Shown one piece after another: positions 19,105-26,783 of a stretch of 64,000 bases of DNA. How positions within the stretch are numbered: the stretch's first letter is position 1; each line of letters opens with the position of its first letter. The DNA is from Streptomyces sp. NRRL F-2664 (lineage in GTDB: Bacteria > Actinomycetota > Actinomycetes > Streptomycetales > Streptomycetaceae). The stretch is taken from assembly GCF_000719345.1 (NCBI RefSeq), contig NZ_JOFX01000002.1, positions 62,001 through 126,000 of the forward strand, read 5' to 3'. The notes below the pieces were generated by a model, which did no database searches, was not told the origin of the DNA, and worked only from the letters and a program-made list of their open reading frames with translations. The position numbers and the translations under genes were made by a program.

Positions 19105-19950
19105 ATGGTCCTGGCCCGCGACATCGATCCCAGCGCCTCGCCGCTGGACTACTACAGCTACGAGCTGCGCCGCCTGAGAGAAGAGGCGGGCCTGAAGCAG
19201 GCCGAGCTGGGCGCGATCATCTTCTGCACCGGCTCGCTGATCGGCATGGTCGAAAACGGCCGCCGCGTCCCGACCAGGGATTTCTCGGAACGACTGGACG
19301 CCGCCCTCGGTACGGACGGTCACTTCTCCCGCCTGGTCGGCCTCGTCCTGCGCAGCGTCCTGCCGACGTGGTTCCAGGCGTATGCGGAGATGGAGGCGCG
19401 GGCCGCGTTCATCTCCACCTTCCAGGCGCAAGTGGTCTACGGGCTGCTCCAGACGGAGGCGTACGCGAAGGCCCTTCTCAGCGTGGAGTACCCGGAGCGG
19501 GTCGACGAGATCGTGGCGGCGCGCATGGATCGGCAGCGCATCCTCGCACGCGCAGTGCCACCCGTACTGCTGGTGGTCCTGGACGAGGCGCTGCTGCACC
19601 GCAACGTCGGCGGTCGAGAGGTGATGCGGGAGCAGCTGGCGCACCTGCTGACGTTCACCGACCGGTCCTGGATCCAGCTCCAGGTCCTGCCCTTCACGGC
19701 CGGTGAACACGCTGCCATGACCGGCTCGTTCAACCTGCTGCGCTTCGACAACGACCCGGATCTCTTCTACACCGAGAGCTACGACTCGGGCCGGATGACC
19801 GCCAATCCGCAAGTGATCAGGGAACGTTCCTTCGGATACGCTCGATTGCAAGCCGCAGCCCTCTCACCTGAGGATTCGGCCCTTCTGATCGCACGCGTAA
19901 TGGAGGAACGCTATGGGGACCAGTGTGAACCTGGGCGTGCAGTGGCGTAA
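19105..19950 (+). CDS. XRE-family regulator with DUF5753 domain
   Basis: 281 aa. An N-terminal helix-turn-helix (LREEAGLKQAELGAIIFCTGSLIGMVENGRR) is followed by the DUF5753 ligand-like region (FQAQVVYGLLQTEAYAKALL, DEALLHRNVGGREVMREQL, IQLQVLPFTAGEHAAMTGSF). This family is strongly expanded in Streptomyces and is almost always paired with a DUF397 gene, as here: the next gene starts 38 bases inside this one. Such pairs act like antitoxin/toxin-like or regulator/anti-regulator couples in development; function in this copy is unknown. Confidence 0.93.
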   Translation: MVLARDIDPSASPLDYYSYELRRLREEAGLKQAELGAIIFCTGSLIGMVENGRRVPTRDFSERLDAALGTDGHFSRLVGLVLRSVLPTWFQAYAEMEARAAFISTFQAQVVYGLLQTEAYAKALLSVEYPERVDEIVAARMDRQRILARAVPPVLLVVLDEALLHRNVGGREVMREQLAHLLTFTDRSWIQLQVLPFTAGEHAAMTGSFNLLRFDNDPDLFYTESYDSGRMTANPQVIRERSFGYARLQAAALSPEDSALLIARVMEERYGDQCEPGRAVA

Positions 19951-20146
19951 GTCGTCCTACAGCAGCACCAACGGCGGGGACTGCGTCGAGTGCGCGCCCC
20001 TCGGCAGAGCCGCATGGCGCAAGGCTTCGTACAGCGGTAGCCACGGCATGCCCGGCAGGGTCGCGGTGCGGGACTCCAAGCATCCCGACGGGCCCGCCTT
20101 CACCGTCGGGGCGGAGGCCTTCGCCGCCTTCGTCCGGAGCGTCTGA
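19913..20146 (+). CDS. DUF397 domain protein
   Basis: 77 aa. Two DUF397-type beginnings are visible: VQWRKSSYSSTNGGDCVECA and AAWRKASYSGSHG, the second leading into VRDSKHPDGPAFTVGAEAFAAFVRSV. The ATG at 19913 overlaps the XRE gene by 38 bases with GGAGG-like GAGGAACG upstream, so the pair is translationally coupled. The partial duplication of the WRKSSYS start within one short protein is slightly unusual. Probably the small partner of the upstream regulator. Confidence 0.9.
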   Translation: MGTSVNLGVQWRKSSYSSTNGGDCVECAPLGRAAWRKASYSGSHGMPGRVAVRDSKHPDGPAFTVGAEAFAAFVRSV

Positions 20147-20147
20147 C

Positions 20148-21140
20148 TCACAGCCAGCCCTGCTGGGCCGCCTTGAGGCCCGCTTCGAAGCGGCTCGTGG
20201 CGTGGAGGCGTTCCATCAGTGCGGACATCTGCCGTCGGACGGTGCGCAGCGACACCCCGAGCCGCTTGCCGGCGGCTTCGTCGGTCATGCCGGAGGCCAG
20301 CAGCTTCAGCAGCTCCAGTTCGGCCGCGCTCGGGCGGGAGCCGTCCGTACGGCCCCGGTCCGCGCCCAGCGGTACGGCCGCCTGCCACGTCTGCTCGAAC
20401 AGGGTGACCAGGGACGCCACGATCCCCGGAGCGCTCGTGCACAGGGCGCCCAGGCGTGAGTTCGCGGGGTCGATCGGGACGACGGCCACCGTGCGGTCGA
20501 AGACCAGCAGGCGCGGCGGCAGCAGCGGGCTCGTGCGGACCTGGCCGCCCTGCTCGGTGAGCCAGCGGGCGTAGGCCAGGGTCGCCGGATCGTTGCGGGC
20601 GCTGTCCTGGTAGACCGAGCGCATCTCGATGCCGCGGCCCAGCGCCCGCTCGTCGAGGGGCCGGGAGGACTCCAGGCTGGCCTCGGACAGGGCGCCGCCC
20701 GGCAGGATCGCCAAACACTCGCGCTCCAGCCCGTGGGCGAGCTGTTCGAGCCGGCTCTGGATGGCGTCCATGCCCACCAGGCGTTCCGCGCCGTCGACTT
20801 CGGTGTTCGGGCGCAGCTCCGCGAACTCGGACACGACCTGTGCCGCCGCCGCCTTGCTGCGGGCCAGCTCCTCCTGCTGCCGGGCGAGTTCCTCCTCCTG
20901 GCGGCGCAGCAGCAGCTCCAGGCCCAGCTCCGGCCGGACCGCCCGCAGGGCGCCCGGACAGTCGCGGGACGGTCTCAGCAGGTCCAGGTCGACCAGCCGG
21001 TCCAAGCCGTCGCGTACCTGCGCCTCGGTGAGGCCGAGACGGGCGGCCAGCTCGGCGACCCCGCCCGACGGGTCGGCCAGCATCCCCCGGTACACGGTTT
21101 CCACCTCGGCCCCGAGACCCAATGCCTGCAGCAAGTCCAC
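20148..21140 (-). CDS. LuxR-type (TrmB/HTH) transcriptional regulator
   Basis: 330 aa, GTG start. An N-terminal TrmB-like winged helix (VAELAARLGLTEAQVRDGLDRLVDLDLL), a Gln/Glu-rich coiled-coil stretch (ELLLRRQEEELARQQEELARSK), a central phospholipase-D-like sensor region, and a C-terminal LuxR helix-turn-helix (LLKLLASGMTDEAAGKRLGVSLRTVRRQMSALM). This architecture is common in Streptomyces and often stands divergent from small secreted-peptide genes. Here it faces such a gene across 259 bp containing a strong palindrome. Confidence 0.9.
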   Translation of the reverse strand: MDLLQALGLGAEVETVYRGMLADPSGGVAELAARLGLTEAQVRDGLDRLVDLDLLRPSRDCPGALRAVRPELGLELLLRRQEEELARQQEELARSKAAAAQVVSEFAELRPNTEVDGAERLVGMDAIQSRLEQLAHGLERECLAILPGGALSEASLESSRPLDERALGRGIEMRSVYQDSARNDPATLAYARWLTEQGGQVRTSPLLPPRLLVFDRTVAVVPIDPANSRLGALCTSAPGIVASLVTLFEQTWQAAVPLGADRGRTDGSRPSAAELELLKLLASGMTDEAAGKRLGVSLRTVRRQMSALMERLHATSRFEAGLKAAQQGWL

Positions 21141-21199
21141 GCCCCCCAGCGCTACTTCGGCCGCCCCGGCGGGCCGCCGCCACCGTGATCGTAGGCGAT

Positions 21200-21235
21200 G
21201 CCTGGCACCAAGGTGCCAGGCCTTTTGGTGCCAGG
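21200..21235. promoter_or_regulatory. Palindromic operator plus extra half site between the LuxR gene and secreted peptide gene
   Basis: GCCTGGCACC-AA-GGTGCCAGGC (21200-21221) is a perfect 22-bp inverted repeat. A third copy of the half site, GGTGCCAGG, follows at 21227-21235. It is 60 bases before the regulator start and 179 bases before the peptide start, ideal for control of both directions. Confidence 0.65.
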
Positions 21236-21399
21236 TGGAAACCCTTCTTCACCGCCCGCCCGGGCAGCAACATGGTGATCACCGGAACGGCGGGGGCAAG
21301 AGCCCCCGGCTCGGGCCAGAGCCTCAAGGACGATCCGGTACAGCGCGCAGCACACCGCACCGCCCGGACCACCACCAGCACCTGACCTCGGGGGAAACC

Positions 21400-21567
21400 A
21401 TGTCCCGCACCGCCCGCCTCGCCGCTGCCGCCGCCGCCTTCGCCGCACTCTGCGCCGCCGCCGTCACCGTCACGGTCGCTCCCGCCGAAGGCAGCCGCAC
21501 CAGCGTCGCCGGCATCGGCGCAGACGCGCTCCCGGCGGGCGCCGCCGGCAGCATCAACTGGGACTAG
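21400..21567 (+). CDS. 55-residue secreted peptide precursor beside a LuxR regulator
   Basis: The ATG at 21400, behind GGGGGAAA, gives MSRTARLAAAAAAFAALCAAA followed by VTVTVAPAEGS, a clear signal peptide. The mature part is only about 25 residues and ends in GSINWD. It has no cysteine pattern or RiPP enzymes nearby. It is the first of four plus-strand genes (peptide, 92-aa protein, two lectin-muralytic proteins), 5 bases before the next. Function unknown; a signal peptide-derived signal or a wall-associated peptide are both possible. Confidence 0.7.
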   Translation: MSRTARLAAAAAAFAALCAAAVTVTVAPAEGSRTSVAGIGADALPAGAAGSINWD

Positions 21568-21572
21568 CCCCC

Positions 21573-21851
21573 GTGCGCGTCGTCCGGGCTGCCCTCTCCG
21601 GCCCGCGCCAGGATCCCGACCACCGCCGCGGCGGGCTCGCGCTCCTCTCCGATCTGATCTGGGCCCACGCCGAGGCCGCACACGGGTTGGAGCACGTACG
21701 GGCCAAGGCCGCCGACCACGGCGTCGACCTCTACCTCTTCCTGCGTGCCGCCACCGAGGCCGCCGCCCTGGACCAGGCCCGCGCCCTCCTCTCCGGCGCC
21801 CGCGGCCCCCTGCGCGCCCACGGCTACCGCGCCGCCGAACCACACCGCTGA
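21573..21851 (+). CDS. Hypothetical 92-aa protein in the secreted-peptide locus
   Basis: GTG start five bases after the peptide stop; no clear ribosome site, so coupling is likely. The protein is soluble and mostly helical (ALLSDLIWAHAEAAHGLEHVRAKA, LYLFLRAATEAAALDQARALL), without a signal peptide or membrane span. I do not recognise it. Its tight position between the secreted peptide and the lectin gene (20 bases later) suggests a shared function, such as processing, immunity or regulation. Confidence 0.65.
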   Translation: MRVVRAALSGPRQDPDHRRGGLALLSDLIWAHAEAAHGLEHVRAKAADHGVDLYLFLRAATEAAALDQARALLSGARGPLRAHGYRAAEPHR

Positions 21852-21871
21852 CGCCCTCACGAAGGAACACC

Positions 21872-23077
21872 GTGACCACCACCCTCCGCCGGGCCGCCCG
21901 CACGACCGCGGCCGCCGCCCTGTCCAGCGCCCTCGGAGCCGGACTGCTCACCGCCGCCGCGGTCGCCGCCGCCCCCGCGGCGCAGGCCGCGACCACGTGC
22001 AGCGGTACCGCGTCCCTCTACGGCGTCCTCCCCGACGGCCGGTTCACCTTCAGCACCATCACGCCCGCCACCGGCGACCTGAAGAAGGTGCTCGTCGGGG
22101 CCGACCTGGGCTTCGAGCCCAAGGCCATGGCCACCCTGAACTTCAACACCGTCCTCGTCACCTCGACGACCGGCGCGCTCTACCGCCTCGACGTGCTCAC
22201 CAACAACACCTCGCTCGTCCTGGAGCGCCCGCCCGTCAAGCTCTTCGACAGCGGCTGGACCCACGACAAGCTCACCTACGACGGTCACGGCCACCTGTAC
22301 GGCACGGCCGGGGGCATGCTGCTGCAGTACCTGGTCTCCCAGCCCAAGCCGACCGGCTCGGCGCACATCGGGCAGCGCAAGGAGATCGGCACCGGTTTCG
22401 TCCTGAAGACCCTCACGGCCGCCGGGGACGACCGGCTCCTGGCGACCACTTCGGCCGGCGCCCTGCACTCGTACAAGATCAACGGTGACGGCAGCTGGGA
22501 CCGCGACGACCTCAAGTCCTCCGGCTGGTCCGCCTTCGACCAGGTCGTCTCACCCGGCGGCGGCCTCTACTACGGCCGGATCGCCACCACCGGCGCCATG
22601 TACTGGTACAAGGACGCCGACCCGGCCGACGGCTCGGGCACCGACATCGCCCACCACAACGACAGCCCCGTCAACACGGGCGGCTGGACCCAGCAGTTGC
22701 TCTCCGCACAGCCGGCGACCTTCCACTGCACCACCACCGCGGACCCGCTCGACGGCCGGGACATCCCCGCGGTGAAGGCGGCCGGGCGCGACCTGATGAA
22801 CAAGCACGACGGCGGCGCCTGGAACAGCTCCACCCAGTGGAACTGCCTGGAGCAGCTGTGGGACAAGGAGAGCGGCTGGCGCTACTGGGCCGACAACCCG
22901 AACTCCACCGCCTACGGCATCCCGCAGGCACTGCCCGGCTCCAAGATGGACGCCTTCGGCGACGACTGGCGCACCAACCCCGTCACGCAGATCAAGTGGG
23001 GCCTGTCCTACATCGACGGCCGCTACGGCACGCCCTGCGGCGCCTGGAACCACTTCCTGAACAACAACTGGTACTGA
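21872..23077 (+). CDS. Secreted tachylectin-domain protein with lytic-transglycosylase-like C-terminus
   Basis: 401 aa. A signal peptide (to AQAATTC) is followed by a tachylectin-2-like beta-propeller (about residues 45-280; repeats with LYGTAGGMLLQY, DDRLLATTSAGALHSYKING, GGGLYYGRI). Tachylectin folds bind GlcNAc/GalNAc. The last ~110 residues are lysozyme/transglycosylase-like: LEQLWDKESGWRYWADNPNSTAYGIPQALPGSKM, with the Glu of KESGW in the catalytic position. It should target and cut glycan, either its own wall or that of others. AAGGA precedes the GTG. It is a paralogue of the next gene over the lectin part. Confidence 0.9.
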   Translation: MTTTLRRAARTTAAAALSSALGAGLLTAAAVAAAPAAQAATTCSGTASLYGVLPDGRFTFSTITPATGDLKKVLVGADLGFEPKAMATLNFNTVLVTSTTGALYRLDVLTNNTSLVLERPPVKLFDSGWTHDKLTYDGHGHLYGTAGGMLLQYLVSQPKPTGSAHIGQRKEIGTGFVLKTLTAAGDDRLLATTSAGALHSYKINGDGSWDRDDLKSSGWSAFDQVVSPGGGLYYGRIATTGAMYWYKDADPADGSGTDIAHHNDSPVNTGGWTQQLLSAQPATFHCTTTADPLDGRDIPAVKAAGRDLMNKHDGGAWNSSTQWNCLEQLWDKESGWRYWADNPNSTAYGIPQALPGSKMDAFGDDWRTNPVTQIKWGLSYIDGRYGTPCGAWNHFLNNNWY

Positions 23078-23171
23078 GCCGCAGTTCCCGCCGCGCCGTA
23101 CCGACCCTTCCTTCCCGACTTCCTCCAGCCCGACGCGCGTACGTCCGGGCTGCCCCGAACCGGAGACACCC

Positions 23172-24482
23172 ATGCTCTCGTCGTCCCTCAAGCGCCGCCT
23201 CGCCGCCGCCCTCGCCGTCGGTGCCACCACCGCCGGCCTGGTCACCGTGTCCTCGGCGCCGGCCCAGGCCGCCGCCATCTGCGGCGGCGACGTGTCCGTC
23301 TACGGAACCCTCCCCGACGGACGGCTCACGTACACGGCGATATCCCCGAACACCGGAGACCGCGTCAAGACGCTGATCGGCGCGAACCTCGGCTTCACGC
23401 CGAAGGCCATGGCCACCCTCAACTTCAACACCGTCCTGGTCACCTCGACGGCAGGCGAGCTGTACCGCGTCGACATCCAGACCAACGACAACGCCCTGGC
23501 CCTGGCCGGGGTCACGAAGATCTGGGACGGCGGCTGGACCTTCGACAAGATGACCTACGACGGCGCGGGCCACCTCTACGGCACCGTCGACGGTCAGCTC
23601 CACCGGTACAACGTCTCCCAGGCCAAGCCCAGCGGACCCGACCACATCGCCAAGCACGTGGTGATCGACGACGGCTTCGTCCTCAAGACCCTCGCCGCGG
23701 CCGGCGACGACGTCCTCGTCGCCAGCACGGCGGACGGCAGGCTGCTCTCGTACCAGATCAACGGCGTCGGCGACTGGGAGAGTTCGCAGCTCAAGGGCAG
23801 CGGGTGGTCGGCGGTCGACAGCCTGGTCTCGCCCGGCGGCGGCCTCTACTACGGCCGGACGAACGGCGGCATGTACTGGTACCACGACGCCGACCCGACC
23901 GACGGCAAGGGCGACGACATCGCCTACCACCCCGGCGACCCGGTCGACGCGAGCGGCTGGACCCAGACCCTGCTCTCCGCCTTCGCGGGCGACTGCACCT
24001 ACCGCCCGCCGGCCCCGCCCACCCCCACCCCCTCCACCAGGGGCGGCCAGATCACCCGCAGCGAGATCATGAGCCGCGCCGTGAACTGGCTGGGCCGCGA
24101 CATCCCCTACAGCCAGAGCGCGTACGCCTCCGACCCGGACGGCGACCACACCTACCGCACCGACTGCTCGGGCTTCATCTCCATGGCCTGGCACGCCGCC
24201 AGCAGCTACACGACCGCCAGCCTGCCGAGCGTGAGCACCACCATCTCCAAGTCCGACCTCCAGCCCGGTGATGCGCTGAACACCTCCAGCGGGCACGTGG
24301 TGCTCTTCGAGAAGTGGATCGACAAGGGCGCCGGGAAGTTCTCGTACATCCACGAGTCCAACCCCAACGACGACATGATGCGCGGCCAGGACTACCTCAA
24401 CGGCGGCAGCGACGGCCGCATCGCCGGCCACGCCGCCTCGGGCTACGTCGCCCTGCGCTACGACAACGTCGTCAGCGGCTGA
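23172..24482 (+). CDS. Secreted tachylectin-domain protein with NlpC/P60-like C-terminus
   Basis: 436 aa. Signal peptide (to AQAAA), tachylectin-like propeller of about 235 residues closely matching the upstream gene (KAMATLNFNTVLVTSTAG, SPGGGLYYGR), a Pro/Thr linker (PPAPPTPTPSTRGG), then an NlpC/P60-like module with DCSGFISMAW (catalytic Cys) and SGHVVLFEKW (His). The end module resembles that of the gene at 8229. So two neighbouring genes carry the same lectin with different wall-cutting enzymes. GAGACACCC-ATG gives a weak ribosome site. Confidence 0.92.
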   Translation: MLSSSLKRRLAAALAVGATTAGLVTVSSAPAQAAAICGGDVSVYGTLPDGRLTYTAISPNTGDRVKTLIGANLGFTPKAMATLNFNTVLVTSTAGELYRVDIQTNDNALALAGVTKIWDGGWTFDKMTYDGAGHLYGTVDGQLHRYNVSQAKPSGPDHIAKHVVIDDGFVLKTLAAAGDDVLVASTADGRLLSYQINGVGDWESSQLKGSGWSAVDSLVSPGGGLYYGRTNGGMYWYHDADPTDGKGDDIAYHPGDPVDASGWTQTLLSAFAGDCTYRPPAPPTPTPSTRGGQITRSEIMSRAVNWLGRDIPYSQSAYASDPDGDHTYRTDCSGFISMAWHAASSYTTASLPSVSTTISKSDLQPGDALNTSSGHVVLFEKWIDKGAGKFSYIHESNPNDDMMRGQDYLNGGSDGRIAGHAASGYVALRYDNVVSG

Positions 24483-24554
24483 TCCGTACCGCTCCACCCG
24501 CACGGCGAAGGCCGGCCCGCCCCGAGCGGTCCGGCCTCCCGGCGTCGTCGCCGG

Positions 24555-26438
24555 TCAGACCAGCGGGTGCGGGGCCGGCTCGTCGGGCAGAGGGGCCGCG
24601 GTCGGGCCGGCCTCCACCCGGCGGCCGATCATGCGGGCGATGACGTCCGGAGCCACCGCGCGGGAGTACAGCCAGCCCTGGCCCGTGTCGCAGCCGACGC
24701 GGCGCAGGCGGGCCGCCTGGCCCGCGGTCTCCACGCACTCCGCCGTCACCGTGAGGCCCAGCCGGTGCGCGAGCTGGACCAGGGCCTCGACGATGGTCTC
24801 GTCGGCCGGGTTCGGGTGCGCGCCGTCGTCGTAGCGGAAGCCCCGGACGAAGGAGCCGTCCAGCTTCAGCACCGAGACCGGAAGCCGGCTGAGGTAGGCC
24901 AGGTTCGAGTAGCCGGTGCCGAAGTCGTCGATGGCGATGCGGACCCCCATGTCGCTGAGCGCCTGGAGGGCCTGCAGGGGCCGTCCGGCCGAGCCCATCA
25001 CCGCCGATTCGGTCAGTTCCAGCTGGAGCAGCTGCGGCGCAAGGCCCGTCTCCGCGAGGATCTCCGCGACGTCGCCGACCAGGTCGGAGTCCCACACCTG
25101 CCGGACGGCGACGTTGACGGACACGAAGACCGGTGCGTCGCTGGGCTGTTCGATCTGCCAGCGCCGGGCCTGCCGGCACGCGGTGCGCAGCACCCACTGG
25201 CCCAGCTGGACGATGGACCCGTCCTCCTCGGCGATACCGATGAACCGATTCGGCGTGAGCGTGCCGAACTGCGGGTGGTTCCAGCGCACCAATGCCTCGA
25301 CCCCGCGCAGTGCACCGCTCTCCAGGTCCACCAGCGGCTGGTACTCCAGCGCGAACTCGTCCCGTTCCACGGCCGGCCGCAGCGTCGAGGACAGGGCCTG
25401 GCGGGTCATGCGGTGCGCGTTGCGCTCCGGGTCGAAGAGGGTCCAGCGGGCCTTGCCGTCCGCCTTGGCCCAGTACAGGGTCGTGTCGGCGGCCTGCATC
25501 AGCCCGGTCGCCGAGGTGCCCTCCGCGGCCCGTTCCACCACGCCGATGGACGCGGACACCGACAGCCGCTGCCCGGCCAGGTCGAACGGCTCCTGCACGG
25601 CGGCCAGTACGCTGCGCGCCAGGTCGGCGAGCTGCTCGGTGCCGGTGGAGTCCTCCACGAGCAGGGCGAACTCGTCGCCGCCGAGCCGTGCGACGAGGTG
25701 GCCGCCGGTGCGCCCGTAGCCGGACTGGTCGGCGCACTGGGTGAGCCGGGCGGCGACGGCCGTCAGCAGCCGGTCGCCGACGCGGTGGCCGAGGGTGTCG
25801 TTGACGGCCTTGAAGCCGTCGAGGTCCAGGTAGCACAGGCCGATCCGGCCGGTGCCGCCGCCGTGCTCGTAGGAGGACGCCTCCAGGGCGGCGGAGAGCC
25901 GCTCGAAGAACAGCGCCCGGTTCGGCAGGCGCGTGACCGGGTCGTGCATCTGGAGGTGGCGGAGGCGGGCCTGGAGGTCGCGCCGGTCGCTGATGTCGGA
26001 GACGGAGAGCAGGACGTTCCCGGTGCCGGGGACGGGCCCCAGCGTCACCTCGGTCCACAACGAGTGCCCGTCGGGGTGCTTCAGGCGGCGCGTGCAGCGC
26101 AGGCGGGCCTGCCGGCCGCGCAGGACCTCCTGGTACGCGGCCCAGGTGCGGGCCTCCGCGGCCAGGTCCACCAGGTCGGCGGCGCACCGGTGGACCAGGG
26201 CGTGCGGCTCGCTGCCGAGCAGGCCGGCGAAGGCCTGGTTGGCGGTGACGACGTGGCCCTCGCGGTCCACGACCGCCATGGCGAGGTGGGCCGCGTTGAA
26301 CGCGGCCCGGTAGTCGCGCAGATCGGAATCGGCGCGAGGGGATGCCGACGGCCCTGCCGGCACTGACGGGTGACGCTCCGTAATGGCCGATCGGATGCCG
26401 TCGGCCGCCGAACCGGTTCCTTCTGAGGTTCCGCTCAC
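24555..26438 (-). CDS. cdgA: PAS-GGDEF-EAL cyclic-di-GMP enzyme, CdgA-like
   Basis: 627 aa, cytoplasmic. PAS/PAC sensor about residues 40-150, GGDEF domain 165-345 with intact GGDEF at 253-257, EAL domain 355-600 with EALVRW at 381. I see no RxxD inhibitory site five residues before GGDEF. It can in principle make and break c-di-GMP; in S. coelicolor the PAS-GGDEF-EAL protein CdgA (as I recall SCO2817, in this same neighbourhood) is a BldD-regulated diguanylate cyclase affecting development. Domain order, lack of membrane spans and location support that identity. Confidence 0.9.
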   Translation of the reverse strand: MSGTSEGTGSAADGIRSAITERHPSVPAGPSASPRADSDLRDYRAAFNAAHLAMAVVDREGHVVTANQAFAGLLGSEPHALVHRCAADLVDLAAEARTWAAYQEVLRGRQARLRCTRRLKHPDGHSLWTEVTLGPVPGTGNVLLSVSDISDRRDLQARLRHLQMHDPVTRLPNRALFFERLSAALEASSYEHGGGTGRIGLCYLDLDGFKAVNDTLGHRVGDRLLTAVAARLTQCADQSGYGRTGGHLVARLGGDEFALLVEDSTGTEQLADLARSVLAAVQEPFDLAGQRLSVSASIGVVERAAEGTSATGLMQAADTTLYWAKADGKARWTLFDPERNAHRMTRQALSSTLRPAVERDEFALEYQPLVDLESGALRGVEALVRWNHPQFGTLTPNRFIGIAEEDGSIVQLGQWVLRTACRQARRWQIEQPSDAPVFVSVNVAVRQVWDSDLVGDVAEILAETGLAPQLLQLELTESAVMGSAGRPLQALQALSDMGVRIAIDDFGTGYSNLAYLSRLPVSVLKLDGSFVRGFRYDDGAHPNPADETIVEALVQLAHRLGLTVTAECVETAGQAARLRRVGCDTGQGWLYSRAVAPDVIARMIGRRVEAGPTAAPLPDEPAPHPLV

Positions 26439-26783
26439 CGTTGGCCCCGCAGTGTTCGTGAGTGTCCGTGCAGGAAAGTGTGCCGATCATAGAGGCTGCC
26501 GGGAGGCCCTATCCAGCGGCGTCACCGGTTGGGACGCGGCAGTTCGGCGTGATGACGGATCGTCGGACGAAGATCGCGTGATCGTTTCTGCGCGGCTGTG
26601 AGCGGGAGAACACCCCTGCTGATCTCGGGTGATCGGTCGTGACGTTCTGTAGGCAGGCGCGTGAAGCCCGGGGGTCACCGGCTTGCCGCAGTGCTCACTC
26701 GTGTGGGGCACCGGAACAGGGCATTAGTAAGACAATCGCCTCAAGGTGGCTAAACAGGTACGAATCCACCACCGGAGGTCGAT
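26439..26783. other. 345-bp divergent intergenic region, cdgA / metalloprotease
   Basis: No credible gene. It must hold both divergent promoters. A TGATCTCGGGTGATC stretch at 26620-26634 weakly resembles the BldD consensus. A ribosome site GGAGGT (26774-26779) serves the protease gene. Confidence 0.6.
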
